From: Tenrec ecaudatus
Lineage: Eukaryota > Chordata > Mammalia > Afrosoricida > Tenrecidae
Length of the DNA stretch: 64,000 nt
Assembly (NCBI RefSeq): GCF_050624435.1
Contig: NC_134543.1
Coordinates: 127,300,874-127,364,873 of the forward strand
Direction of reading: 5' to 3'
The notes below the pieces were generated by a model that was given only the letters and a program-made list of their open reading frames with translations, did not search any database and had not been told where the DNA came from. Of the stretch, positions 1-10,107 are shown piece after piece. Numbering within the stretch: position 1 is the first letter of the stretch; each line of letters begins with the position of its first letter. Made by a program: the position numbers and the translations under genes.

Positions 1-2445
1 GGCATGTATAAGCAGGTTCTTGTGTATGTGTGCAGGCAACTAATGTGTGTAAGAGTAGGTCCTGTGTGTCTGTGAGCAGGCAACCCGTGTGTGTATGAGC
101 AGGAACCGCGTGCCTGTGTGCAGGTAACCTTGGTGTGTATATGAGCTGGTAAACTGTGGGTATGTGACCAGGCGCCCCCTGTGAATATGAGCAGGTCCTG
201 TGTGTCTGTGAGTAGGAAGCCTGTGTTTGTATAAGAGGAGGTACTCTGTGTTTGTCAGCAGGTAGCCTGTGTGTTTATAAGGGCAGGTTCTTGTATCTGT
301 GGGCAGGAAACCTGTGTGTGCATATGAGCAGGTTCTTGTGTCTGAGAGAAGGTAACCTGTGTCCATATGAGCAGGTTCTTTTGTCTGTGAGCAAGTAACC
401 TGTGTGTGTATATGGGCAGGTCCTCTGTGTCTGTGAGCAGGTAACCTGTGTGTTTATAACGGCAGGTTCTTGTGTCTCTGGGTGGGAAACCTGTGTGTGT
501 ATATGAGTAAGTTTTCTGTTTGTGAGCAGGTAACCTGGATTTTTATAAGCGCAGGTTATTGTGTCTGTGAGCAATTAATCTGTACGTATATGAGCAGGTT
601 CGTGTGTCTGTACGCAGGAAACCTGTGTGTGCATATGAGCAGGTTATTGTGTCTGTGAACGCGTAACCTGGGTGTGTTTAAGAGGTCATTCTGGTGTCTG
701 TGAGCAAGTAACCTGTGTGTATATTTGAGCAGGTCCTGCATTTCTGTGAGCAGATAACCAGTGTGTGCCTGTGAGCAGTTCCTCTGTGTCTGTGAAGAGG
801 TAACGTGTGTATATGAGCTGATTTTAGTATCCATGACTGTTCTCCTCGGTGTACTTATCAACAGGATCTTGTGTCTGTGAGCATGTAACCTGTGTGTATA
901 TATGAGCAGGGACTATGTGTGTGAGCAGGTAACCTGTGTGTTTCTAAGGACAGGTTCTTGTGTCTCTGGGTGGGAAACCTTTGTGTGTATATGAGCAGGT
1001 TCTTGTGTTTGTGAGCAGGTAACCTTGATGTTTGTAAGAGTGGGTTATTGTGTCTGGGAACAGATAACCTGGTGTGTGTAAGAGCCAGTTTTATTATCTG
1101 TGAACATGTAACTAACTGTGTATGTATATCAACAGGTTCTTGTGTTTGAGCGCAGGTAACCTGTGTTTATATAAGCAGGTACTACGTGTCTGTGTGCAGG
1201 TATCCTGGTGTGTATGTGATCCGGTTCATGTGCTTGTGAGCAGGTAACATGTATGTGTATATGAGCAGGTCCTGTGTGTCTATAAGCAGGTTACCTGGTA
1301 TGTATATGACCAGGTTATTTTGTCTGTAAGCAGATAACCTTTGTTTGTATATGAGCAGGTTCTTGTGTCTGTGGGCAGGTACTCTATTTGTGTATATGAG
1401 GAGGTACTGCGTGTCTGTGAGTAGGCAACCAATGTATATATGAGCAGGACCACTGTCTGTGAGCCAGTAACTTGTGTATCTGAGCAGTTCCTGTGTGTCT
1501 ATGAGTAGGTAACCAGTGTGTGTATAGAGCAGGTCCTTTGTGCCTGTGAGCAGGTGACCTGTGTGCATACGAGCAGGATCTTGTGTTTGTGAGCAGGTGG
1601 CCTGTGTGTGTGTATGAGTAGATGATGTGTAACTGTGAGCAGATAACTTGTATGTGTCTATGGGAAGGTACTGTGTGTCTGTAAGCAAGTAACCTGCGTG
1701 TATATATGAGCAGATTCTTGTGTCTGTGAGCAGGTAACATCTATGTGTAGATGAGCAGGTCCTGTGTGTCTGTGAGCAGGTAGCCTGGTGTATACACGAG
1801 CAGGTTCTTGTGTCTGTGAGCAAGTGACTTGTGTGTGAATATGAGCCAGTTCTTGTATCTATGAGCAGGTAACCAGTGTGTGTATATGAGCAGCTCCTCT
1901 GTGTCTGTGAGCAGTTATCCTCTGTGTGTGTGTATATGAGCAAGTATTGTTTGTCTATGAGCAGGTAACCTGTGTGTATATAAGCTGGTACTCTGAGTAT
2001 ATGAGGATGTACTGTGTTTCCGTGGGCAGGTAACCTGTGTGTTTATATGAGCAGGTTCTTGTGTCTGTGAGCAGGTAACCTGTGTGTGTATTTGAGCAGG
2101 TTCTTGTGTCTGTGAGCAGGTAACCTGTGTGTGTATATTTGCAGGTTCTTCTGTTTGTGATCACGTCATTGGTGTGTTTGTATATGAGCAGATTCTTGTG
2201 TGTGTGAACAGGTAACCTGTATCCTTGAGCATGTGTCTGGGAGGGGTTATACTTTGTTTGTGACCAGGGGACATTTCTCTGTGAGGAGTTATCCTGTGTG
2301 TCTACAACAGATGCCTTGTGCCTCTCAGCAGGTGGTATATTATCAGTAAGCTGATACTGTGTGTCTCTAAGCAAGCACTGTGTGTCTGTGCTGGTGACGT
2401 GTGTATCTGTGAGCAGGTGCCTTGGGTCTGTCGAACAATGCCCTG
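1..2445. repeat. Degenerate GT-rich minisatellite, ~45-bp unit
   Basis: Tandem repeat already running at the left edge. The basic unit is two half-units, gagcaggttcttgtgtct and gtgagcaggtaacctgtgtg, plus a gtatat spacer. Successive GAGCAGG copies at 2049 and 2094, and GCAGG at 2096 and 2141, give a 45-bp period with a 20+25 sub-structure. About 50 degenerate copies fit. Because 45 is a multiple of three, the minus strand shows long frames made of a 15-residue repeat (1182-1943 and 1955-2512); I read these as a by-product of periodicity, not genes. Copies become more diverged towards 2300-2440. Confidence 0.9.
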
Positions 2446-2825
2446 TACCACCAGAACTAGCAACCCAGCGTAATAACCTCTGAAGCACCTGGATGAGAAA
2501 CCTGTTGAGCACATCCCTGAAACACCAGGGTTAGCAACGCAGAGTACTAACCACTGAACTAGCAGGACTAGCAACCCGTCGACCAACTCCCTGAACCATC
2601 AGGACTAGCAAGCCTGCACACTGACCACGGAACCACCAGAACTAGCATCCCAGGGAACAACACTCTGAACCACCAGAGCTAGCAGCCCAGGGTACTAACC
2701 ACTCAACTGCCCAGACAAGCCAGCCTGTGATGATCAACACTTCGAATCACCAGAACTAGAAATCCAGTGTACTAACCTCTCAACTGCCAGCAGTAGAAAC
2801 CCGGGGTACAACTCCTGAACCACGT
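2446..2825. repeat. Second minisatellite, ~40-bp unit, abutting the first
   Basis: Recurring words 'accaccagaactagcaaccc' and 'gtactaaccactgaac' repeat about nine times at roughly 40-bp spacing with many substitutions. Read on the minus strand the unit is like 'ctggtggttcagtggttagta', which resembles the tRNA-derived head of AfroSINE (ctggtggtgcagtggttaa). Origin by tandem amplification of a SINE head is an inference. Confidence 0.7.
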
Positions 2826-3112
2826 GTGTGTGAGCAGGTACCCTGCGTCTGGGAGAAAGTCCAGTGCATCTGGGAGCAGGGGTCCTTTGTCTGTGAAAGG
2901 CCCCATATGTGAGGAGTCCAGTGTGCCTTTGTGCAGGTACCTGGTGTGTCTGGGAGCAGGTACCATGTTTTTGTGAGGAAGGGCAGTGTGTGTCTGTTAG
3001 CAGGTACCATGCTGTCTGCGCAAGTCCTGTGTGTCTCTGACCAGGTACTGTGTGTCCGAGAGCAGGTAACCTGTGTCTGTGAGCAGGTACCATCAGGGGA
3101 GCCAGCTCCTAA
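2826..3112. repeat. 45-bp type minisatellite patch 2
   Basis: The gtgtgtctgggagcaggtacc / gtgtctgtgagcaggtacc motif of the first array resumes here, now mostly ending in GGTACC rather than GGTAACC. Same family as 1-2445, interrupted by the 40-bp repeat. Confidence 0.75.
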
Positions 3113-3234
3113 GAAATCATCACAGGCCCAGCAGGTGCAATCGTACAGCGATAATAAGTGAAGATTATAGGAAAGTCATAGAGAATAAGAGAGATGGGGG
3201 GGAGAGAGAGAGTGAAATAAAATAAAGAAGTCAG

Positions 3235-3620
3235 ACACATTTCATGGTAACATGCTCACTTCAGAGCCGCTTGGTGATCCACTTGAGGATGTGCAAGGTG
3301 GGAATTGCAGGAGTGAGAGAGTGAGATTTATTACTAACTGAGGCTTCTATACCTTTAGGGGGCGTGCAAGCCCCCTAATTACAGGTAAAGACATATGTCA
3401 CAGGAAGGAGTTTTACTATAGGTAATACAGTAATGAGAGGGGGACAATCTAGGAGTATACACGCAATAGGAAGGGGAGGAATTGGAGTATACATGTGACA
3501 AGATGGGCGGGTCCTAGATTCAGGATGGCAGCCTAACTTTGGATCTCCCTGAGCCGGTTTGACCACTTCTCTGTCTCCCCATGGAACCGATTACTGTCCT
3601 TATCAATAGGGTGTGAGCCC
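3235..3620 (-). mobile_element. LTR-like element (probable ERV solo LTR)
   Basis: On the minus strand there is a TATA-like 'ggtatagaag' about 20-30 bp before AATAAA (plus-strand tttatt at 3328-3333), followed by a short U5-like tract. This promoter/poly(A) spacing is typical of betaretroviral-type LTRs. Ends are not defined and no target duplication was found, so the assignment is tentative. 3113-3234 is purine-rich low-complexity sequence. Confidence 0.45.
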
Positions 3621-3777
3621 CTCCTGCAGTGGAGCAGACAGTAGTCTGATGGCCGAATGCCTTCAGGGAGAACATCTCAACGCATCCGACTTCCCACCAT
3701 GTGCTGGCAAACAGCCTCTAAGGTTTGGCATAGCTTTGGAGGAGACAAAGCTGGGGTAAGGTCTTTCTGTATCCCAC

Positions 3778-4025
3778 AAGGTACCATGTGTGTCTGTGGG
3801 CATGTGACCTTGTCTCTGAGCAGTTCCGTGTTGTCTGTTAGCAGTTACTGTGTGTCTGTGCGCAGGTACCATGGCTCTGTGAGCAAGGACATTGTGTCTG
3901 TGAGCAGGTACCCTGTGTATGTCTATGATCGGGTACCATGTGTGTGTCTGTGAGCAGGTGCCCTGTGACTGTGCGCAGGTACCATGTTGTCTGTGTGCAG
4001 GTACCATGAGTCTGTTAGGAGGTTC
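3778..4025. repeat. 45-bp type minisatellite patch 3
   Basis: Return of the gtctgtgagcaggtaccatg-type repeat after the LTR-like element, suggesting the LTR interrupted one continuous array. 3621-3777 between them is unassigned. Confidence 0.7.
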
Positions 4026-4484
4026 AAATTATGTTGCTGTGTTATCATTTTCACCTGTTTCTCTTATGCCTTTGTATAAACAGATATAGTTGATTTCATC
4101 TATGTTACAAACTGTGTGTCGCTTAGGCAACTCTTCCTCAGCAAGAGACCTGGCTCCTGCTCACATTGGTCCCTGCACAGCCCCAACCCACTCAGACCCC
4201 ACGTCTCACCTCAGACATCGGGCAGCAGCCCGGAATCATAGTTCGCCAGCCCTGGACTCCTCAGCTCTCTGGACATCCTGCTGCAAACAGCCACCAAGAT
4301 GCCTGAGCCTGCCCGCCTGCTGTGTTCACCACTCCTGGGGGATGGAGGGAAGGCTGACCACAGCTCGGTTCGGCGGCCCTGACCAATATCAGAGTCAGGA
4401 AGGGGGTCCTACGGGGAGCTGCAGGGATCGCCGACACCCCCGTGGGAGACTATGATCCCTTCATCCCCTTTACCATCATCTGTT
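4026..4484. other. Unassigned intergenic stretch
   Basis: C-rich, no convincing frame, splice structure or repeat family recognised. The open frame at 4090-4455 has no similarity I can name and no gene context. Confidence 0.4.
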
Positions 4485-4685
4485 ACTGTCTGTGCTCTTA
4501 CGGAGCAGGGTGGCCTCCTGCTTACAGGTCAGCAGTTTGAAACCACCCGCTGGCTCCAGGGGAGAGAGATCAGCTGCCCCGCCCGTACAGAGTCACCACC
4601 CTGGAGCCTGCAGGGGCAGGTCTGCTGTCCCATAGGGTCCTTGAGTTCAAATCCAGAAGACGGCAGTGAGTTTGGGTCTGTCATG
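4485..4685 (+). repeat. AfroSINE
   Basis: Diverged but recognisable tRNA-derived SINE: 'cagcagtttgaaaccacc' B-box region, gagagagatcagctgcc, 'cctgcaggggcagg', 'gtcccatagggtccttgagttc'. Non-coding interspersed repeat specific to Afrotheria. Confidence 0.7.
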
Positions 4686-4929
4686 CAACTCTCTATCTAC
4701 ATCCCTCTCTGATGACCCTGTATGTGTGCTGCTGTTTCATTTTTATACATGCACTATGTTAATATGTGTCTGCTCACCTGTATGTCTCTGTGTTATTACA
4801 TGTCTCTTTCTGTGCAGACTCTGTTAGGATGTATCTGTGTGCCTATAGCTGCTGCTCTCTCTGTCTCTACCCATGTGTGTGATTACCTAGGTATCTTTTC
4901 TGGGGATTATTTACGCCCCCTCCTTTTAC

Positions 4930-5215
4930 TTTCCCTTCCACACTGATTTTCCACGAGCACTAGCATCTGCTTCTCTCTGTGGGAAAACCATTTTTCCTTG
5001 CGTTTATTTTCCTTTGGTAACAGTGGCCTCCGACAGTGACTGCCTTCAGGGACTGCCCGATTTTGCTCAGCACAATAACTTCCAAACATGCCCGTGTTGC
5101 GAGGAGCGTGACAGTGTCATGATCATTCTTTAGAGACACACAGGACTCCATTCCACACAAAACTCTCATCATTCTTGAGATACAGAGTATTCCATTCCCT
5201 GGGACCTCGGGGGAC
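4930..5215 (+). repeat. Possible L1 3'-UTR-like fragment
   Basis: The segment 'cccgtgttgcgaggagcgtgacag' followed by two copies of a 'tcattctt...gactccattcc' phrase (about 5130-5150 and 5170-5195) resembles the mammalian L1 3'-end 'catgttgcatgtatcagtacttcattcc...attccattg' region. Identification is by pattern memory only. 4686-4929 and 5216-5595 hold nothing I recognise. Confidence 0.35.
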
Positions 5216-5596
5216 CCCAGACTCCTGTACACGTGAGATACAGGACAGGTCAGGACTTTCCGTGGTCAGGGACCGGTGAGAACAGAGAGGATGGGGGTGG
5301 GGTGTTGCCCTCCTGCCTGGGTCCCTGCATGATAGCTGACTGGGTCAACTCCACCTTCACTCATTCGTTCATTTGGAGTCCCTAGTGGGCTCAGGCCCCG
5401 GTTTCATCTGCGGGTCCTTAGCTACCAAAGCTCTGAAGCAGGAGCTAAACCCACAGCCGTTGCCCCACCCCCGCCCCACCCCCACCCTATGCACCCATAG
5501 TGGCAGCTGAACCGGTAAGGGTGTGTCTGTGGCTGCGCTCCGCCTCTCCCCTCTGGTCTCTGTGTTAATTCACATCCTGCATCCCCTGCCCGCATG

Positions 5597-7265
5597 GACT
5601 CCCCCCACTCCTCCCGGCTAACACGTCAAGAGCAGAAGAGAGCAATAACAATATTGCAAGTAGGGAATTCTGTGTTGACGAAAGCAAGTGAGGGAATGGC
5701 AGAAAATGAAGGCTGACTAGGAACAGATTCCAAAAGCTAAAAAAGCTCGTCATGGTTTAACGTCTTTTTTATGGGGCTCTAGAGAGTGAATTGCATAAAT
5801 GGATTATGGAGTGTCGTCAAAATGGTTACTGCATAACACGCATGGGAATCCACATACGTGCTCTACAAATGGCTAAGGATGACAACTATAAAGTATCAGG
5901 CATTGAAAAATTTGCTGTGTCAGCAGGATGGTGTATCGGCGGCTTCATGAATAGGTTTGGCCTACTCTGTTTGAGACAAAGAACAAAGATTTCCCAGAAA
6001 TTACCACAAGACCTTGAAGGAAAAAATTATGTCATTCCAGTCATTTATAATAAAACAAAAAGGATTTATAATTACGACCTGGCAGATATTGGGAATGTGG
6101 ATGAAACTGCCATGACTGTTGACCTTCCAAGCAACAGAACTGTGGCAAGTTTAGGAGAAGAACACATTTTTCTCAAAACCACAGGAAATGAAAAAACAAA
6201 ACACTTTAAAGTTGTTCTATCAAGTTTGGCTAATGGAACTAAGCTGCATCCTGTCATTATTTTTGAAAGAAAGACCTTGCCTAAAAAGATCAATTTCCCA
6301 CCAAGAATTACTGTGAATGCACATGTTAAAGGCTGGATGGATAAAGAAAGAACAAAAAAATGGCTGGAAGAAATTTGGAGCTGACGACCAGGAGCAGCCT
6401 TAAAAAAAAAAAAAAAAAAGCCATCGTTACTTGTTTGGGATTTGTTCAGTGCCCACCTATCAGATGACATAAAACAATTGACAAAATCTAGTGAAGTAAC
6501 TTTAGCCGTTATTCTAGGTGAGCTTACATCGGTACTGCAACCTCTGGATGTATCTTTGAATAAGCCTTTTAAAGACCATGTGCGAAGAATGTGGCATGAA
6601 TGGATGTCATCTGGTCAAGCTCCACTAACAAAAGGAGGAAATCTCATGAAGACTGACATAAAACTAATAGCAAAGTGGGTTCAAGATGCATGGGAAGACA
6701 TTCCAGAAGACCTAGTGCCACGTGCCTTCCAGAAATGTAGTATTAGTAATGCTCTGGATGGCAGTGAAGACTACGCTCTGTATGAAAATGACAGCAGTGA
6801 CGGTGGTGGTGATGACGACGATCTCAGTGAGGACACCGTCTATGATGACCTCACACCAGCTGAAGCGCTGCTTTGGGATACGGATGATGATGAGGGATCC
6901 AGTTTTGAAGGATTTTAACTCTTTACATTTAGCTTGGTTGTAGTACTCTTAAGGTATCATTGTTGATACCTTACTGTTTTTTTTAACCTACTTTCCACTT
7001 ACTGTGCTGGTTTACTAATGTTAAATGACTTGTCCTTTTACTTATGTTTTTATTTAAAATAAATATTTAAATATATTACCCCACTGATGTCTCAATTTTT
7101 AGTAATTTTATTTTCATTTGTTTTGATTATTGAAACTCACCAATACCTTCTGCACTTTCCACCCTAGGCTTATACTAGAGTCAATCAGTTTTTCTGGTTT
7201 CCCAGGTAATAATTAGGTACATCAGCTTATACTCAGGCCGGCTTATATTCGAGTATATACGGTAG
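5597..7265 (+). mobile_element. Pogo/Tigger-family DNA transposon remnant
   Basis: Contains a pogo-like transposase pseudogene followed by an AT-rich 3' end. The right end carries a motif gcttatattcgagtatatac and finishes near 7263 at ...tatatacggta, which looks like a terminal inverted repeat with a TA target. I found no matching left terminus upstream of 5597, so the element seems 5'-truncated or strongly diverged there. A second internal 'ggcttatactagagtcaatcag' near 7168 echoes the terminal motif. Confidence 0.7.
5640..6918 (+). pseudogene. Pogo/Tigger-like transposase, frameshifted
   Basis: Encodes, in order, a degraded N-terminal helix-turn-helix (psq/BrkDBD-like, about 5620-5760), a CENP-B-type DNA-binding domain (about 5790-6010) and a DDE_1 catalytic domain. 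The DDD triad is visible: Asp in NVDETAM (6100-6102), Asp in LLVWDLFSAH (6439-6441) and Asp in LQPLDVSLNK (6547-6549), the last followed by KPFKDH, typical of pogo/Tigger enzymes. The C-terminus is acidic (DDDDLSED region). It is broken by a TGA at 6382-6384 and an 18-A run (6402-6419) that shifts frame between the first and second catalytic Asp, so neither open part (5791-6384 or about 6421-6918) could be active. Alternative: a domesticated pogo-derived gene, unlikely given these lesions. Confidence 0.85.
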
Positions 7266-7515
7266 ATGTGAAGCAGAGGTGCACGGCTGACGTTCCAGGG
7301 GCCACCACATGTTCTGGCCATTGCACCGAGAAATATGCAGACTTCCAAAAGAGGGAAGGAAGATAACCTAGCAGCATTATTTTCTTCCTAAATGTACTGT
7401 ATTCCAGCATGGCAAACGTCATGCAAAATGCCACATGCATATTCATAAATACCTTCACACGCAGATAAACCTCTGTAGGTTCTATTTATTAAAATGGAGC
7501 AAATATATATTTCAT

Positions 7516-7516
<1 letters not shown>

Positions 7517-7574
<58 letters not shown>
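7517..7574. repeat. (GATA)n microsatellite
   Basis: About 14 uninterrupted GATA repeats directly seen. Confidence 0.98.
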
Positions 7575-7575
<1 letters not shown>

Positions 7576-7644
7576 AAGGACTTGGTCCTTCAAAAACAGG
7601 CCCTCACAGAGATGACTTCTGTTCCATGAGGCTATCTTTGTCAT

Positions 7645-7861
7645 GTAGATCAAATCTTGCACTGCAGCGTGCTCTGACTCACAGTGAACCCACAGTGACC
7701 CAACAGGACAGCGTGAAACTGCTCTCTCAGGTTTCCAACGTTGTGAAATCTTTGCCAGAGCAGAAAACCAAATTTTTCTTCCACAGAGAGGCTTGTGGGT
7801 TTGAACTACTGAACTTGCAGTGAGCAACCTTGACACGTAACTCATTACACAGCCGGGTCCT
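7645..7861 (-). repeat. AfroSINE (minus strand)
   Basis: Reverse-complement AfroSINE: 'gactcacagtgaacccacagtgaccc' (body), 'ccacagagaggcttgtgggtttgaact' (B-box region), and the head ending near 'acacagccgggtcc'. It abuts the start of the proviral LTR. Confidence 0.75.
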
Positions 7862-7879
7862 TTACACTAGAAACAAAAA

Positions 7880-9095
7880 TGTAACCATTTTACGCCGAGA
7901 CCACTTCCAACCACGGGCCTTGACAAAGTCCGCGCATGGAGGAGGAGCATTCAAAGAAGGCTCCACCCAAGGAAGTCTCTCCCGTGAACCTTTTGGAATT
8001 ATTGGTCTGATATCACCATTGATAATTGTAGCTGCTCTCTGGTTCTTGATAATTTTGATCACTTCCCCTTTTAGGAAAAAACTGATGTCAACTGAGGAAT
8101 ATTCCCTAGAGGTTGAGCTTACTCCCCTTCCTATGGCTTTGATAGATCCATGTCCTGACTGTGTGCAAAGTGTACTGTATAATAAAACTAGAAACTGGAA
8201 GCCAGAACCCCCCCCCCCTTAAGGAATTTACATTAGATCTTGAGCAGGCTGAGCTATTGCAACCGAAACCCACGGAAATCTCAGAGGCTCGTTTGGAAGC
8301 TTTTGTGCAAGACTCTAAAAAAGTTTATCTTCTTCTTTCCCCCCTGCTTATATTGGTTACTGCATAGGGGGTAGAATATGCTAACCCCCTCCCAAAGAGA
8401 AATAGAGTTCCTGGCCCTGATTTACCTTATACGAGGGCTCATAATAAAAATAGCATAAGAATAGTTAACAAAGAAGGCGTACAAGTTCCTTTTAGTAGTT
8501 TAAGTTTTATGGAAAGGTTAGCAAGAAGAGGGCCTCCATGATGTTTGAAGTCCGCTGAAGCAAAGCTACCCATTGGGAGGCAACTCATACCTTGTTACAG
8601 AAAGACTTTTGGGAGTTTAATTTATGTGAACTTAGTAGAACAAGAAGTGAAAGCCCTAGAGGAACAGCCTAAGAAAGAACAGCTAAAGCCTGTCAAGTAA
8701 TTTTTGATAATGAAATGTATTAATGCTCTATTGATTTCATAGTTAGAACTATGTGCCCTAGTTGGATGAAGTGTGCTCAGTTGTTGTTAGAAGGTTTATG
8801 TCTATCACCCTTGTAGTTGAGAAAGTTTTGGTTTCAAGATGTACTAATTTTTAACCCAGAATCGTGATGTGATTTATTTAACTTGTCATGGCCTTGTGGC
8901 CTGAGAATTTCCTGATGTATGACCTCAGGCCATAAACTTTAAGCCAAGAAAAAGAACATATAAGTTGAAGCTTTGATTGAATAAAATTGGACCAGTCACC
9001 CACAACCTTTGGGTCATGTGGTTTCTGTCTCCCACTCGCCGATGCCGTGACCCACCTTGAGGGACCCCAGACCTTGCTGCAGCTGGACTGCGGCA
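7880..9095 (+). mobile_element. 5' LTR of MMTV-like provirus
   Basis: The 3' limit is set by the primer binding site at 9098: the LTR probably ends ...cggca at 9095. TATA-like TATAA lies at 8959-8963 and AATAAA at 8990-8995, giving the very short TATA-to-poly(A) distance and short R expected of an MMTV-type LTR. The 5' limit is uncertain; a TG at about 7880 just after the AfroSINE head gives ~1.2 kb, similar to MMTV LTR length. U3 is almost wholly occupied by the Sag-like frame. An alternative start at 8691 (405-bp LTR) would leave the frame outside the LTR. Confidence 0.6.
7936..8700 (+). pseudogene. Sag-like (superantigen-family-like) frame in LTR U3, broken
   Basis: A coherent reading frame fills U3. 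An N-terminal part carries one strongly hydrophobic segment (about 7992-8070, IIGLISPLIIVAALWF...) suited to a type II signal anchor. It changes frame at an 11-C run (8208-8218), then continues in one frame to a TAA at 8698-8700, with two internal stops (TAG 8365-8367, TGA 8539-8541). The C-terminal half has DLPYT (8419-8433) and SLSFMERLARRGPP (8497-8538). By recall these resemble, in spacing and residues, a conserved C-terminal block of MMTV Sag. Total length ~250 codons against ~320 for MMTV Sag. An ATG at 7936 opens a short frame that ends at 8008-8010, out of frame with the hydrophobic segment, so the start is unresolved. In MMTV, Sag is a type II membrane glycoprotein presented to T cells. 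Here it is non-functional as read. Homology needs a search. Confidence 0.5.
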
Positions 9096-9097
9096 GG

Positions 9098-9115
9098 TGG
9101 CACGTGAACAGGGAC
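9098..9115 (+). promoter_or_regulatory. Retroviral primer binding site, tRNA-Lys3 type
   Basis: TGGCACGTGAACAGGGAC starts two bases after the inferred LTR end and differs by about three bases from the standard Lys3-type site, which is the primer class used by MMTV and lentiviruses. Confidence 0.75.
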
Positions 9116-9232
9116 CCTCAGGTAGAGAACCCCCTGATAATTAAGTAGATTTCGGTCAGGCTGGACTCTCACCGATTGGGTGTTGCAGACCCCTTAGCAG
9201 AGGTAAGGCTAAGTACGAAAGGGTGAGTAGTA

Positions 9233-9625
9233 ATGGGAAACTCTGAATCTCGTGAAAGAGAGTTATTTGTTGACATCATCCAGCAAACCCTAAAAAAGAA
9301 GGGGGCTAGGGCCCTTAAGACTTTAGCAAGTTTTCTCTCCTTTATCCAGGAGTGTTCTCCTTGGTTTCCTGAGCATGGAACTTTGGATTTAGACACCTGG
9401 CAGAAGGTGGGAGAAGACCTGAAAAAGTATTATGAAGAAAATGGTCCTGAACAAGTTCCTGTAAAAATGTTTTCTTTATAGAGTCTTTTAAGAGATAGTT
9501 TAGATCCAAGTCCCACAAGCAAGAACCACTTATTACCAATAGAGGCTCCTGAAGAAATCCCTTTGGTAATGTGGGGCACAGGTGTGCAACTGCTAGAATC
9601 AGCAGAGTAAAAGTTCAAACAGGCG
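9233..9625 (+). pseudogene. Betaretroviral gag, matrix region (interrupted)
   Basis: ATG at 9233 gives MGNSES, an N-myristoylation signal (Gly2, Ser6), followed by a helical matrix domain with the ECSPWFPEHGTLDLDTW motif characteristic of betaretroviral MA. The frame stops at TAG 9479-9481, though similar sequence continues to about 9610, and is then interrupted by an LTR insertion at ~9629. The start sits ~118 bp after the primer binding site, as expected for a gag leader that is short or deleted. Its role in a live virus would be membrane targeting of Gag; this copy is truncated. Confidence 0.8.
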
Positions 9626-9628
9626 GTA

Positions 9629-10107
9629 TGAAAATCAAAGTTTGGGGTAAGCCAAAGTTTCGGTTTCAGGTTCCTGGTCACTGATGCAACACATCGCCTG
9701 ATCCGACCTAACCAATGGGACGCATCACCCAATGACGCCTTAGCCAATAGAGTTCGAGTGACAGCCCACCAGTGACCGACCAATCAGGAAAGCACATGCA
9801 AACCTACTCACCAATCACCGCTGGACAATTCTGGTGCCAGAAGTTTTCTCCAATAAGTTTAAAGAACAGCAAGCCTGGACTGCCCCTTGTCCCGCCTCTT
9901 GTCCCTGGCCCTATAAAAGCCTGGAGAACAAAGAGCTCCGGGCTATTTCCCTTTTGGACACTGGATCCCTGTTGCGCTGGGCAGCTGCGGGAGGAAAGCC
10001 CTAGCTTGAGCTAGCAAATAAGCTCCTGTTGCCATTTTTGCATCTCAGCTGGTCGTGATTATTCTGTGCGCCCTAGGTGAGCTCGCCTTCCTTCCCTGAA
10101 TCTAACA
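9629..10107 (+). mobile_element. Solo LTR nested in gag (ERV1-like)
   Basis: About 480 bp beginning TG and ending ...tctaaca. U3 has several CCAAT boxes (ccaatgggac near 9712, ccaatcagg at 9780, ccaatcacc near 9811), then TATAAAA at 9912-9918, and a U5-like 3' end after caaataag (about 10014). This CCAAT/TATA layout is gammaretrovirus-like and unlike the host provirus LTR. Gag sequence flanks both sides, so it inserted after the betaretrovirus. A clean target duplication could not be fixed (shared 'gta' only). Confidence 0.7.

Noticed and set aside
1-2445. Immunoglobulin switch-region-like repeat
   Set aside because: The GAGCAGGT core superficially recalls switch pentamers, but the unit is a 45-bp GT-rich repeat without GAGCT/GGGGT runs and with no constant-region exon nearby.
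8691-9095. Short 405-bp LTR starting at TG 8691
   Set aside because: This would place the upstream frame outside the LTR; the frame runs to 8700 across that point and the MMTV-like context favours a long LTR, though the short option is not excluded.
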